Notes: a model not told the origin generated them from the letters alone. A stretch of 64,000 nucleotides of DNA from Streptomyces lunaelactis (GCF_003054555.1 NZ_CP026304.1:1612001-1676000); one strand, 5' to 3'. Positions 7,831 through 16,582 are shown, numbered from the stretch's first letter. Numbers and translations are program-made.

Positions 7831-10800
7831 CTACTTCTCCGTCACGCCCGCCGAGTCGAACGTCGCCACCTCGTGCATCGCCCTCGCCGCGCTCTGGACC
7901 ACCGGGAGCGCCAGCAGGGCGCCCGTGCCCTCGCCCAGCCGGAGGTCGAGGTCCACCAGCGGGCGCAGGCCCAGCTTATTGAGGGCCGCCACGTGGCCCG
8001 GCTCCGCGCTGCGGTGGCCCGCGATGCAGGCTGCCAGCGCCTCAGGTGCGATCGCTCGGGCGACCAGGGCCGCCGCACCCGCGCTCACACCGTCCAGCAC
8101 CACCGGCGTACGCAGCGACGCGCCGCCCAGGATGAAGCCAACCAGCGCCGCGTGCTCCAGGCCGCCGACCGCCGACAGGACGCCGATCGGGTCCGCCGGG
8201 TCCGGGGCGTGCAGGTCCAGCGCGCGCCGGACCACATCGACCTTGCGCGCGTGCATCTCGTCGTTGATGCCCGTGCCGCGGCCCGTGACCTCACCCGGGT
8301 CCATGCCCGTGTAGACGGAGATCAGCGCCGCGGAGACGGTCGTGTTGGCGATGCCCATCTCACCGGTGAGCAGTGCCTTGTTGCCCGCGGCCACCAGGTC
8401 CCGTGCCGTCTCGATGCCGACCTCGACCGCCGAGTGGACCTCCTCGCGGCTCAGTGCGGGGCCCGTCGTGAAGTCGGCCGTACCCGGCCTGACCTTGCGC
8501 GGCAGCAGACCCGGAGTGGCGGGCAGATCGCCCGCCACACCGACATCGACGACGCAGACCTCGGCCCCGACCTGGTTGGCGAAGGCGTTGCAGACCGCCC
8601 CGCCGCCAAGGAAGTTGGCGACCATCTGGGCCGTGACCTCCTGCGGCCAGGTAGTGACCCCCTGGGCGTGCACCCCATGGTCGCCCGCGAAGATCGCGAC
8701 CGCCGCGGGCTCCGGGATCGGCGGCGGGCACATCCGGGAGAGACCGCTCAGCTGCGCGGAGATGATCTCCAGCATGCCGAGCGCGCCGGCCGGCTTGGTC
8801 ATCCGCTTCTGCCGCTCCCACGCCTCGCCGAGCGCCTTCGCGTCCAGCGGGCGGATGGTGGAGACGGTCTCCTGGAGCAGATCGTGCGGCTCCTCGCCGG
8901 GCAGGGCGCGGCGGCCGTACGTCTCCTCGTGGACGACCCACGACAGCGGACGGCGCTTGGACCAGCCCGCCTGCATCAGCTCGGGCTCCTCCGGGAACTC
9001 GTCGACGTAACCGACACACAGATACGCCACGACTTCGAGGTGCTCCGGCAGACCCAGCGCACGCACCATCTCGCGCTCGTCGAAGAAGCTGACCCAGCCG
9101 ACGCCGAGGCCTTCGGCGCGGGCGGCGAGCCAGAGATTCTCGACGGCGAGCGCCGAGGAGTACGGGGCCATCTGCGGCTGGGTGTGCCGGCCGAGGGTGT
9201 GGCGGCCGCCGCGGGTCGGGTCGGCGGTGACGACGATGTTCACCGGGGTGTCGAGGATCGCCTCGATCTTCAGTTCCTTGAACTGCTTGGCCCGGCCCTT
9301 GGGCAGCGACTTCGCGTACGCCTCCCGCTGGCGCTGGGCCAGTTCGTGCATCGACCGCCGGGTCTCGGCGGAGCGGATGACGACGAAGTCCCAGGGCTGA
9401 GAGTGGCCGACGCTCGGGGCCGTGTGGGCGGCCTCGAGGACGCGCAGCAGCACCTCGTGCGGGATGGGGTCGGAACGGAAGCCGTTGCGGATGTCCCGGC
9501 GCTCGCGCATGACGCGGAGTACGGCTTCGCGCTCGACGTCGTCATAGGCGGGAGCGGGCGCGGTCCCGGCAGCTACCGGAACAGGCTCGGGCTCCGGCTG
9601 GGGTGCGGGCTCTTCGGCCACGACCGGCTCGGGAGCCGGTACGGCCTCGGCCTCCAGGGGCGCTTCCGAACCCCCGTCGCGCGGTGCGGGCACGATCACT
9701 TCGGCCTCCGGCTCCGGGATCGACTCGGACTCGAACTGGGACTGGGACTGGGCGGACTCGGACCGGGGGTCGGCCTCGTGCTCTACCGGAGCTTCCGCTT
9801 CCTGCACGGGCACGGGCTCCGGCTCGGGTGCGGGGACAGCCTCGGGCTCGGGCTCTGCTTCGGCCGCCGGTTCGGGCGTCGCCGTCGCAGGCACCGGCGT
9901 CGGAGCCAGGTGGGGCGTGGTGGGGAGCGATCCGTCGACGGGGACGAACTGTCCGACGTGCTCGGGCTCCGGCGCGGAGTCCTGAACAGCGGGCTCCTGA
10001 ACGGGTGCCTCGGCGACGGCCGGAGCATCGGGAGCGACCGGAACAGGCTCCGGGACGACCGTTTCTGCTCGTACGGCGGACGGCACCTCGGGCTGCGAAG
10101 GCCGCGGGTCCCACGGGGTCCCGGCCTGCGGCGGGATCTCGCCCAGCTGTGGCCCCGGCAGCAGCGGCGACGACTCGTCCCGCGGGAAGTCGAGGTACTC
10201 CACGCCCGTCGTGGCCGCTGCCGGGACGGGCGCGGGCATGGGGTGCGGCGGCGTGTGGCCGCCGCCGGCGCCGCGCTGACCCGCCGGTCCGCGATCGGCC
10301 AGGGAGCGCACCACACCGCCCGAGGAGTCGGGCACCGGAGGTCCCATGTGCAGCGGACGCCGCGCGGGCGGCGGGGTCGGTGTGGCGGAGGTGGGCGGGA
10401 TGCGTACGCCACTGAGGTCGACGGAACCGGAGTCACGCCCATCGGCCTCGTGCGCGCCCGGCTCGGGAACCTGCTCGGAGACCTGTCCCGCGACCGGCTC
10501 GACGACCGGCTCCAGGACCGGCTCGGGCATCGGGGCGGGTTCGGCGCCCGGTTCGGTCTGGAGGAGGGCCTCGAGGGCGGACACCGGCTGCTCCGCCCCG
10601 AAGGCGGCCGCGACGGGCTCCATCACCGGCGCGGGTGCCCCAAGATCCGGAGCCATGAACTCCTGGGCCACGAACTCGGACCCCGCGGGCATCTGCACCT
10701 GCGCGGGCGCCTCGAAGTGATGCCCGGAAGCAACGGGCTCGGACAGGGGCGCCTGATCCACCGGCAGCCCCATCGCCGCAGGCGCATGCGTAGGCACGGA

Positions 10801-11091
10801 CGCGTCGGCGTAGTGCTGAGAGACCGGCGCCTGCACGACCGGAGCCTGCACGACCGGAGCCTGCGACACAGGACCCTGCGGCCCCACGCCCGGCAGCACC
10901 GGAGCCACGCCCGGCTGCGTGTCGCTCCACGCGCCCTGCGAACCCGGCATCAACAGCAGATCGTCCTCTTCGGGAGCGTTCTCGGAGGGGTCGAGGTAGG
11001 TGTACGCACCCGGAGCGGGGATGCCCGGCTGTTCCACCATGCCTGCGTTCTCCGGCAGCCCCTCGCCCGGGACCTGGCCGGTGTCAGTCAT
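7831..11091 (-). CDS. cobT: BluB-CobT fusion: 5,6-dimethylbenzimidazole synthase + nicotinate-nucleotide:DMB phosphoribosyltransferase
   Basis: About 1086 residues in three parts. Residues 1-510 are low-complexity and rich in Pro, Glu, Ala and Val (PEPEPVPV-type runs), with no recognisable domain. Residues about 515-735 are a BluB-type nitroreductase fold (RERRDIRNGFRSDPIPHEVL, APSVGHSQPWDFVVI, GLGVGWVSFFDEREMVRALG), which cuts FMNH2 with oxygen to make DMB. Residues about 742-1086 are CobT (RMTKPAGALGMLE, AIFAGDHGVHAQGVT, TGEMGIANTTVSAAL, GRGTGINDEMHARK), which joins DMB to the ribose phosphate of nicotinate mononucleotide. The lower-ligand steps of B12 assembly are therefore on one chain. 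The ATG at 11091 overlaps the stop of a small upstream frame (ATGA). No cobalamin riboswitch was recognised upstream. Confidence 0.9.
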   Translation of the reverse strand: MTDTGQVPGEGLPENAGMVEQPGIPAPGAYTYLDPSENAPEEDDLLLMPGSQGAWSDTQPGVAPVLPGVGPQGPVSQAPVVQAPVVQAPVSQHYADASVPTHAPAAMGLPVDQAPLSEPVASGHHFEAPAQVQMPAGSEFVAQEFMAPDLGAPAPVMEPVAAAFGAEQPVSALEALLQTEPGAEPAPMPEPVLEPVVEPVAGQVSEQVPEPGAHEADGRDSGSVDLSGVRIPPTSATPTPPPARRPLHMGPPVPDSSGGVVRSLADRGPAGQRGAGGGHTPPHPMPAPVPAAATTGVEYLDFPRDESSPLLPGPQLGEIPPQAGTPWDPRPSQPEVPSAVRAETVVPEPVPVAPDAPAVAEAPVQEPAVQDSAPEPEHVGQFVPVDGSLPTTPHLAPTPVPATATPEPAAEAEPEPEAVPAPEPEPVPVQEAEAPVEHEADPRSESAQSQSQFESESIPEPEAEVIVPAPRDGGSEAPLEAEAVPAPEPVVAEEPAPQPEPEPVPVAAGTAPAPAYDDVEREAVLRVMRERRDIRNGFRSDPIPHEVLLRVLEAAHTAPSVGHSQPWDFVVIRSAETRRSMHELAQRQREAYAKSLPKGRAKQFKELKIEAILDTPVNIVVTADPTRGGRHTLGRHTQPQMAPYSSALAVENLWLAARAEGLGVGWVSFFDEREMVRALGLPEHLEVVAYLCVGYVDEFPEEPELMQAGWSKRRPLSWVVHEETYGRRALPGEEPHDLLQETVSTIRPLDAKALGEAWERQKRMTKPAGALGMLEIISAQLSGLSRMCPPPIPEPAAVAIFAGDHGVHAQGVTTWPQEVTAQMVANFLGGGAVCNAFANQVGAEVCVVDVGVAGDLPATPGLLPRKVRPGTADFTTGPALSREEVHSAVEVGIETARDLVAAGNKALLTGEMGIANTTVSAALISVYTGMDPGEVTGRGTGINDEMHARKVDVVRRALDLHAPDPADPIGVLSAVGGLEHAALVGFILGGASLRTPVVLDGVSAGAAALVARAIAPEALAACIAGHRSAEPGHVAALNKLGLRPLVDLDLRLGEGTGALLALPVVQSAARAMHEVATFDSAGVTEK

Positions 11092-11327
11092 GCGTACCCC
11101 TCGCCCATCGCTTGTGCTCCTTCGCCCATCGCCCGGGGCGCCCGACCACGGCACACCTGATGCCCGTCAACAAGAACGAGCGTGTGCGCCGCGCGGCACG
11201 ATGCCCACGGACTCCAAGCATTCTCGCGGCCGTTCGCCGCCGCGGCACAGAGATCCGCCACGGTCGAATGTGGGCTGCGCCACGTTGCGCTTCCCCCCGG
11301 TACCGACGTACCACAAACAGGAGCCAA
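11088..11327 (-). CDS. Possible small Cys-containing protein translationally coupled to the BluB-CobT gene
   Basis: A 79-codon frame starts at TTG 11327, five bases after an AAGGGGG ribosome site, and ends with the ATGA overlap to the BluB-CobT start. The peptide includes APVCGTSVPGG, STVADLCAAAANGREN, WSPWASCRAAHTLVLV and GHQVCRG: four well-spaced cysteines and an orderly composition, not typical of a shadow frame. Third-position GC is lower than in neighbouring genes. It may be a real small protein or a coupling leader; I know no family for it. Confidence 0.4.
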   Translation of the reverse strand: MAPVCGTSVPGGSATWRSPHSTVADLCAAAANGRENAWSPWASCRAAHTLVLVDGHQVCRGRAPRAMGEGAQAMGEGYA

Positions 11328-11424
11328 AGCGACCCCCTTTTCCGGACATTGACGAACGAAGCGACGAACGACCGGGTGCGGTACGACGATCGGCCAGCCT
11401 ACCCCGGGCCGTCCGGCGGCAGGG

Positions 11425-12651
11425 TCACGGGGCGCGGTCCAGCCGGCGGCCGGAGAGGAGAAAGACGACTGAACGCTCCCGCTCCGCCCATGCCGCGGTG
11501 TCCATTTCGACGGACTGCAGCAGCGCGCACTCGACGGCGTATCCGCCCGCCCCGAGGGCCGCGCCGATCGCCTCGGCCTCGTCCCTGGTGGAGGCATGGG
11601 TGACGATGCGCTCCGGCCTCCGGTCGGCGCAGGCGGTCACCACCGGCACCCCCCCGCCCCCGATCCGTACGACATCGGGCTCGGGCAGGCGCTCCAGCAC
11701 ATGCGGCGCACGCCCCTGGACCACCTGTAGCTGGACGCCGGAGCGGCGGGCGGTGGCATCGGTGCGGCCACAGGCGCCGGGGTCCGCGTCCACGGCGATC
11801 ACCGCGGCGCCGAAACGGGCCGCCTCGGCCGCGAGCTCCCCGCTGCCGGAGCCGATGTCCCACACCAGGTCGCCGATGCGCGGCCCGAGGCGGGCCAGTT
11901 GGGCGGCGCGCAGCTGCACCGACGCGCCCTCGCCCGGCTCCTCTCCGTGCGCGTGCGCGTGCGAAGGCAGTGCCCAGCCCCGTACCGCCGGCGGATAGCC
12001 GGGCTCGCGGCCCGCGATCCAGCCGCCGCCCTGGACCGCCGCGCTCCCCGGGCCGCCGATGACGATGACGACATTGGGGTCGCGCCAGACATGATCGGCG
12101 GCCTTGTCGGAGGTGAGGACGGTGACCTGTTCACGGTCGGTGCCGAGTTCCTCGCAGATGACGAAGGTGCGGTGCACGCCTTCCAGCAGCAGGGCGAGTT
12201 CCGCGGGCCCCGCGCCCGGGGAGGTGAGGACGGCGACCTTGGAGTGCGCCCGGCACACATTGACGGCGCGGCGCAGCGTACGGCGGTGGGCGACGACGAT
12301 CTGCGCGTCGTCCCAGGGCATTGCGGCGCGGGCGAAGGCGGTGGCGACGGAGGAGACGGCGGGAACGACTTCGACCTCGAGGCCGTGCTCGGGGGCGCGC
12401 AGGGTGCGTACGACCCCGAAGAAGCCGGGGTCGCCGTCGGCGAGTACCACGGCGCTGCCGCGGTGCCCGGCGATCCGGCGGGCGGCGAGGTCGACGCTGC
12501 CGAGCCGGATGCGCTCGGCGCCCGCCGGGACCTCGGGCAGGGCCAGGTGGTGGGCGGCTCCGGCCACCAGAGTGGCGGCGGCGAGGGCGGACCTGGCCGC
12601 GGCGGTGAGGGGCGAACCGTCCCAGCCGATCACCGTGACGCGGTCGGCCAT
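11425..12651 (-). CDS. cobL: Precorrin-6Y C5,15-methyltransferase (decarboxylating), CbiE-CbiT fusion
   Basis: About 408 residues. The N-terminal half is a CbiE-type methylase (TVIGWDGSPLTAAA, VVLADGDPGFFGVVRTL, VVPAVSSVATAFARAAMPWD). The C-terminal half is a CbiT Rossmann methyltransferase (LVWDIGSGSGELAAEAAR, AVDADPGAC, RIGGGGVPVV). The enzyme methylates C5 and C15 of dihydro-precorrin-6 and removes the C12 acetate carboxyl in corrin-ring synthesis. The ATG at 12651 has AGGAGA upstream. The gene follows the same strand as the BluB-CobT gene, 97 bp upstream of the small coupled frame, so a shared transcript is possible. A linker region rich in His, Ala and Glu (SHAHAHGEE) joins the halves. 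Confidence 0.92.
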   Translation of the reverse strand: MADRVTVIGWDGSPLTAAARSALAAATLVAGAAHHLALPEVPAGAERIRLGSVDLAARRIAGHRGSAVVLADGDPGFFGVVRTLRAPEHGLEVEVVPAVSSVATAFARAAMPWDDAQIVVAHRRTLRRAVNVCRAHSKVAVLTSPGAGPAELALLLEGVHRTFVICEELGTDREQVTVLTSDKAADHVWRDPNVVIVIGGPGSAAVQGGGWIAGREPGYPPAVRGWALPSHAHAHGEEPGEGASVQLRAAQLARLGPRIGDLVWDIGSGSGELAAEAARFGAAVIAVDADPGACGRTDATARRSGVQLQVVQGRAPHVLERLPEPDVVRIGGGGVPVVTACADRRPERIVTHASTRDEAEAIGAALGAGGYAVECALLQSVEMDTAAWAERERSVVFLLSGRRLDRAP

Positions 12652-12795
12652 CGTCGTCGTCTCCTGGAGTTGTCGCAGGTCGGGGCAGCCCGCGGGCGCG
12701 GGCATGGCGAGAGTACCTGGAGCGGGTGGCGGCCGGTCGTGGCCGGGGGCCGTCAGGGGCGGGGTGCCCTCGGATCCGGCAGCTGTCCGGTGCCG

Positions 12796-13431
12796 TCAGT
12801 TCCAGTCGGGGAAGGAGGCGTAGCCCGCGTCCGCCAGCTGGTCCGCGACACCCTCGAGGTCCTCGGGCAGCAGGCTCCAGACGATCAGGTCGGTGCGGAT
12901 GTCGGCCCAGCCGCCGTCTTCGGTCTGCGTACGCGCTATCCAGGCGTTGCGCAGCACACCCTCACTGATGCAGCCGATCTTCTGGGCGACCTGCTGGGAG
13001 GCGGTGTTGTCGGCGGCCGTGCGCAGCTCGATGCGCTCGAACCTCTGGGTGCGGAACAGCCACTGGGCGACGGCCAGCACCGATTCGGTGGCGTAGCCCT
13101 CGCCGCGCGCCCAGGGGGCGGTGACATAGGAGACCTCGGTGGCGAGGGTGCGCCAGTTGGTGTGCTGCAGATGGACGGTGCCGACGAGCCGCTGGGTGAG
13201 GAACTCGGTGACGGCCAGAACGATGCCGCGGCCTTCGGTGCGCTCTGCAGGAGCGATCCTGCGCACCCATTCCTCGGCGTCCGCCGTCGTGTACGGGTGC
13301 GGCACTGAGGTCCAGGTGGTGACCATCTCGTCGTTCATCATCTCGGTGTGTGCCGGGATGTCGGCTTCTTCGAAGGGGCGCAGCACCAACCGCTCCGTGC
13401 TGATGGACACGTCCGGGAAGGTGGTAGTCAT
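12796..13431 (-). CDS. GNAT-family N-acetyltransferase (RimJ/RimL-like)
   Basis: About 211 residues. The sequence fits the RimJ/RimL type: TERLVLRPFEEADIPAH at the N-terminus, LVGTVHLQHTNWRTLATEVS, the acetyl-CoA loop PWARGEGYATESVLAVAQWL, and FERIELRTAADNTASQQVAQ. These enzymes acetylate protein N-termini or small amines; the substrate is not predictable. The ATG at 13431 is preferred to that at 13443 because GGAG of the upstream codon sits six bases before it. It lies alone between cobL and the metQ terminator. Confidence 0.88.
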   Translation of the reverse strand: MTTTFPDVSISTERLVLRPFEEADIPAHTEMMNDEMVTTWTSVPHPYTTADAEEWVRRIAPAERTEGRGIVLAVTEFLTQRLVGTVHLQHTNWRTLATEVSYVTAPWARGEGYATESVLAVAQWLFRTQRFERIELRTAADNTASQQVAQKIGCISEGVLRNAWIARTQTEDGGWADIRTDLIVWSLLPEDLEGVADQLADAGYASFPDWN

Positions 13432-13529
13432 GCGCAGCTCCATGCCGAAGACCGTCGTAAGGGTCGTAGCCGTAAAGGCACAGCATGCAGCATCGGGTGT
13501 CGGATGCGCATGGCCGGGTGGTGAGTTGC

Positions 13530-13570
13530 ACGAGGCCCCGCGCACCTGTCGCGGTGCCGCGGGGCCTCGT
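13530..13570 (-). terminator. Terminator hairpin of the metNIQ operon
   Basis: ACGAGGCCCCGCG at 13530-13542 pairs perfectly (13 bp) with 13558-13570, 22 bp beyond the metQ stop codon. Confidence 0.85.
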
Positions 13571-13591
13571 TCAAAGGGCGTGCGGCAAGCG

Positions 13592-14452
13592 CTACTTGAC
13601 GGCGCCGAAGGCCGGCACGACGGAGCCCGCGTACGTGTCCTCGATGAACTTCTTCACCTCGGGGGAGTTGAGGAGCTTCGCCAGCTTCTGCACGCGGGCG
13701 TCGTTCTCGTTCCCGGCCTTGACCGCGAGGAAGTTGGCGTAGGGGTTGCCGTCCGCCTTCTCCAGCGCCAGGGAGTCCTTGGCGGGCTTGAGGTCGGCCT
13801 CGATGGCGTAGTTGCCGTTGATGACCGCAGCGTCGACGTCGTTCAGGGCGCGCGGCAGCGTGGCGGCCTCGATCTCCTTGAACTCCAGGCCCTTCTTGTC
13901 CTCGATGTCGGAAAGCTTGGCGTCCGAACCGACACCGGACTTGAGGGTGATCAGGCCGTTGTCGGCGAGCAGCTTGAGCGCGCGGCCCTCGTTGGTGGTG
14001 TCGTTCGGTACGGCGATGGTCTGGCCGGCCTTGATCTCCTTGAGGTCCTTGACCTTCTTGGAGTAGAGGCCCAGTGGCTCCAGGTGCACATTGACGACCG
14101 GGACGATGTGGGTCTTGTTCTTCGTGTTGAAGTCGTCGAGGTACGGCTTGTGCTGGAAGAAGTTGGCGTCGACCTGGCCGCTCTCGGTGGCGGTGTTCGG
14201 CAGGACGTAGTCCGTGAACTCCTTGACCTCGAGGTTGAGTCCGGCCTTCTTCGCGAGGTTGGCCTTGACGTAGTTGAGGATGTCGGCGTGCGGCGTCGGG
14301 GACGCGGCGACGACCAGCGCCTTGGACTCGTCGGCCTTGCCGCCGGAGTCGGACGTGGCACCCGGGTCGGAGGCGGTGCCGCAGGCGGTGAGGCCGAGAG
14401 CGAGGGCGGCGGTGGCGGCGGCAGCCGCGGTGAGCTTGATGTTCTTGCGCAC
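13592..14452 (-). CDS. metQ: Methionine ABC transporter substrate-binding lipoprotein
   Basis: 286 residues. A lipoprotein signal peptide ends in the lipobox LTAC (Cys 24). The NlpA/MetQ family fold is clear: VVAASPTPHADILNYVK, VKEFTDYVLPNTATESG, ANFFQHKPYLDDFN, GQTIAVPNDTTNEGRALKLL and NGNYAIEADLKP. It binds methionine outside the membrane and hands it to MetI. It is the last gene of metN-metI-metQ, 80 bp after metI and followed by a strong hairpin. Regulation probably comes from the Cys/Met leader peptide upstream of metN. Confidence 0.93.
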   Translation of the reverse strand: MRKNIKLTAAAAATAALALGLTACGTASDPGATSDSGGKADESKALVVAASPTPHADILNYVKANLAKKAGLNLEVKEFTDYVLPNTATESGQVDANFFQHKPYLDDFNTKNKTHIVPVVNVHLEPLGLYSKKVKDLKEIKAGQTIAVPNDTTNEGRALKLLADNGLITLKSGVGSDAKLSDIEDKKGLEFKEIEAATLPRALNDVDAAVINGNYAIEADLKPAKDSLALEKADGNPYANFLAVKAGNENDARVQKLAKLLNSPEVKKFIEDTYAGSVVPAFGAVK

Positions 14453-14532
14453 GAAGAGTGCCTCTTTCTGGTGGAGCGGGAACGGCGCCCGGACAAGGAG
14501 TGCGGGCTTCTTGGAGTGAGGTCCGGTGTGGG

Positions 14533-15201
14533 TCAGGCGGTACGGCCGCGGCGCGCCAGGAGCCGTACGGCTCCGTCGCCGATGAGCTGTACGACAGTGA
14601 CGAGCGCGATCAGGATGACGACCGTGATCAGCATGAACTGGGTCTCGAAGCGCTGGAATCCGTAGGTGACGGCCTTCGAGCCGAGCCCCTCACCGCCGAC
14701 CGCTCCGGCCATCGCCGAGTAGCCGACGAGCACGATCACGGTGGTGGTGACGCCGGAGACCAGCGAGGGAAGGGCCTGCGGCAGCAGGACCTTGCGGACG
14801 ATCGTCGGGATGGAGCCGCCCATCGACTGGACGGCCTCGACCAGTCCGTGGTCGACCTCGCGGATCGCGGTCTCGACGAGCCGCGCGAAGAACGGAATGG
14901 CGCCGACGGCGAGCGGCACGATCATCGCGGTGGGACCGATGAAGGTGCCTACCACCAGGGTGGTGAAGGGGATCAGCGCGATCAGCAGGATGATGAACGG
15001 CAGCGAGCGGCCGATGTTCACGATCACGCCGACGACCTTGTTCACCGGGGTGTTCTGCAGCAGTCCGCCCTTGTCGGTGAGGACGAGCAGCACACCGAGC
15101 GGCAGTCCGCCGGCGACGGTGACGACGGTGGACCAGAGCACCATGTAGAGGGTGTCGACGGTGCCCTGGCTCAGCAGCGGCTGCATTTCCGACCAGGTCA
15201 C
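14533..15201 (-). CDS. metI: Methionine ABC transporter permease
   Basis: 222 residues with about five membrane segments (for example VDTLYMVLWSTVVTVAGGLP, FIILLIALIPFTTLVVGTF, VSGVTTTVIVLVGYSAMAG). The binding-protein-dependent permease signature includes EAVQSMGGSIPTIVRKVLLP, equivalent to the EAA loop that contacts the ATPase. The start overlaps the metN stop by 4 bp, so the two are translationally coupled. It forms the membrane channel of the MetNIQ importer. Confidence 0.93.
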   Translation of the reverse strand: MTWSEMQPLLSQGTVDTLYMVLWSTVVTVAGGLPLGVLLVLTDKGGLLQNTPVNKVVGVIVNIGRSLPFIILLIALIPFTTLVVGTFIGPTAMIVPLAVGAIPFFARLVETAIREVDHGLVEAVQSMGGSIPTIVRKVLLPQALPSLVSGVTTTVIVLVGYSAMAGAVGGEGLGSKAVTYGFQRFETQFMLITVVILIALVTVVQLIGDGAVRLLARRGRTA

Positions 15202-16292
15202 TTGGCACCTTCCTTGATCAGCGCGGCGGCGCTCTGCGCAGGGAGGGCGACCGGCTCGGCGGAGGCGTCGGGGCCGGCGTCCGGGTCGACGACCTCCACC
15301 TGGAGGCCCTGCTCGCGCAGGAAGCCGACCGGGACGACGTTCTCCTCGTAACGGCCGGGCAGTTCGATGCGCATCCGGCCGATCTGCTTGCCGGCGACGG
15401 TGTCCATCGCGGCGCCGAGGATCGATATGTCGATGTTGTACGTGCGCGAGAGCTGGGAGATCACCGGCTGGGTGGCGGTCTCGCCGTGGAAAGTGACGTC
15501 GATGACCGTGCTCTGTGGCCCTGAGGCCTCGCCGCCCACCGGGAACAGCTCCTGGGCCAGCTCCGAGCCGGGCGTCGCGAGCAGTTCGCTCACCGTTCCG
15601 GATTCGATGATCTTCCCCTTCTTCATCAGGGCGGCCGAGTCGCAGATCGTCTTGACGACGTCCATCTCGTGCGTGATGAGCAGTACGGTCAGTCCCAGTT
15701 GCTGGTTGAGGTCGCGCAGCAACTGGAGGATCGAGCGGGTGGTCTCGGGGTCGAGCGCGCTGGTCGCCTCGTCGGAGAGCAGCACCTTCGGGTCACCGGC
15801 CAGCGCACGGGCGATGCCGACGCGCTGCTTCTGGCCGCCGGACAGCTGGCCGGGGTACGCCCTGGCCTTGTCGGAGAGGCCGACCAGGTCGAGCAGCTCC
15901 AGTGCCTTGCGGGAGCGTTCGGCGCCCGAGATCCCGAGGATTTCCAGGGGCAGTTCGACGTTGTCCTTGACCGTCCGCGAGGACAGCAGGTTGAAGTGCT
16001 GGAAGACCATGCCGATACGGCTGCGCGCCTCGCGCAGTTCCTTGCTCGCTCGCCGGCCGCGGCCCGCGAGCGCGGTGAGGTCCTGGCCGGCGACGGTCAC
16101 GGTGCCGGCGGTGGGGCGCTCCAGCAGATTGACGCAGCGGATGAGCGAGGACTTGCCGGCTCCGCTCTGGCCGATGACTCCGAAGACCTCGCCCTCACGG
16201 ACGTGCAGGTCGACGCCGTCCAGAGCGGTGACCTCGCGGCCTCGGGACTGGTGAGCCCGGTACGTTTTCGTAAGGCCCGTAGTGGTGATCAC
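15198..16292 (-). CDS. metN: Methionine ABC transporter ATP-binding protein
   Basis: About 364 residues. Walker A is GQSGAGKSS, the signature is LSGGQKQR, and Walker B is KVLLSDEATSALDPE, followed by the H-loop VLLITHEMDVV. The C-terminal 90 residues form the NIL/ACT-like domain (VIDVTFHGETATQPVISQ, IDISILGAAMDTV) that binds methionine and inhibits transport in the E. coli homologue. A Pro/Ala-rich tail is extra. I chose GTG 16292 (VITTTGLTK), which follows ACGGAA; GTG 16307 is also in frame. It is the first structural gene of the operon, about 200 bp after the leader peptide. Confidence 0.9.
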   Translation of the reverse strand: MITTTGLTKTYRAHQSRGREVTALDGVDLHVREGEVFGVIGQSGAGKSSLIRCVNLLERPTAGTVTVAGQDLTALAGRGRRASKELREARSRIGMVFQHFNLLSSRTVKDNVELPLEILGISGAERSRKALELLDLVGLSDKARAYPGQLSGGQKQRVGIARALAGDPKVLLSDEATSALDPETTRSILQLLRDLNQQLGLTVLLITHEMDVVKTICDSAALMKKGKIIESGTVSELLATPGSELAQELFPVGGEASGPQSTVIDVTFHGETATQPVISQLSRTYNIDISILGAAMDTVAGKQIGRMRIELPGRYEENVVPVGFLREQGLQVEVVDPDAGPDASAEPVALPAQSAAALIKEGAK

Positions 16293-16495
16293 AGGGGTTT
16301 CCGTCACTGTCGAGTGCGCGGCGCGGTGTCCGCCGGGCACGGGGCATTCGGTTCCGACGCGGCACGGCTGATTCGGCTGGTGGCCGGGGGCAACGCGTGC
16401 GCGGGGCAGGCTCGTTCCGACGCATTCCCAGTGGAAGATCGGAATCGGCGCGGCTGTCGGTCTCGCTTCGGGGCGCGAGGCTCAGGCAGGGGCCC

Positions 16496-16582
16496 TCAGT
16501 TGGCGCACATTCGACACATACAACGAGCACCGGGCGTCGTGATCGCCTCGGTCGCAAGGGTGCGGCTGCTCGTCGTGGTCAT
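16496..16582 (-). promoter_or_regulatory. Cys/Met-rich leader peptide (28 codons) upstream of metNIQ
   Basis: A short frame, ATG 16582 to TGA 16496, encodes a 28-residue peptide ending in ARCMCRMCAN. Three Cys and two Met codons fall in the last eight positions, the arrangement expected of an attenuation leader in which ribosome stalling reads cysteine or methionine charging. It lies on the metN strand, 203 bp before metN. Short Cys-rich 'putative leader peptides' before sulfur genes are known in actinobacteria. No strong Shine-Dalgarno site is present, so translation may be leaderless. The region between it and metN should hold the alternative structures; I see only a modest CTCGC/GCGAG hairpin. 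Confidence 0.65.

Noticed and set aside
7873..11160. A 1095-codon forward open frame opposite the BluB-CobT gene
   Set aside because: It is the antisense shadow of a long high-GC gene: rich in Arg, Gly, Asp and Leu without domains, and the reverse frame has clear enzyme motifs.
11092..11424. Cobalamin riboswitch upstream of the BluB-CobT gene
   Set aside because: No B12-box-like segment recognised in this gap by eye; a small frame occupies much of it.
16293..16495. SAM riboswitch before metN
   Set aside because: I could not find the conserved core sequences or a multi-stem fold by eye; the leader peptide is the better candidate. A covariance-model search would settle it.
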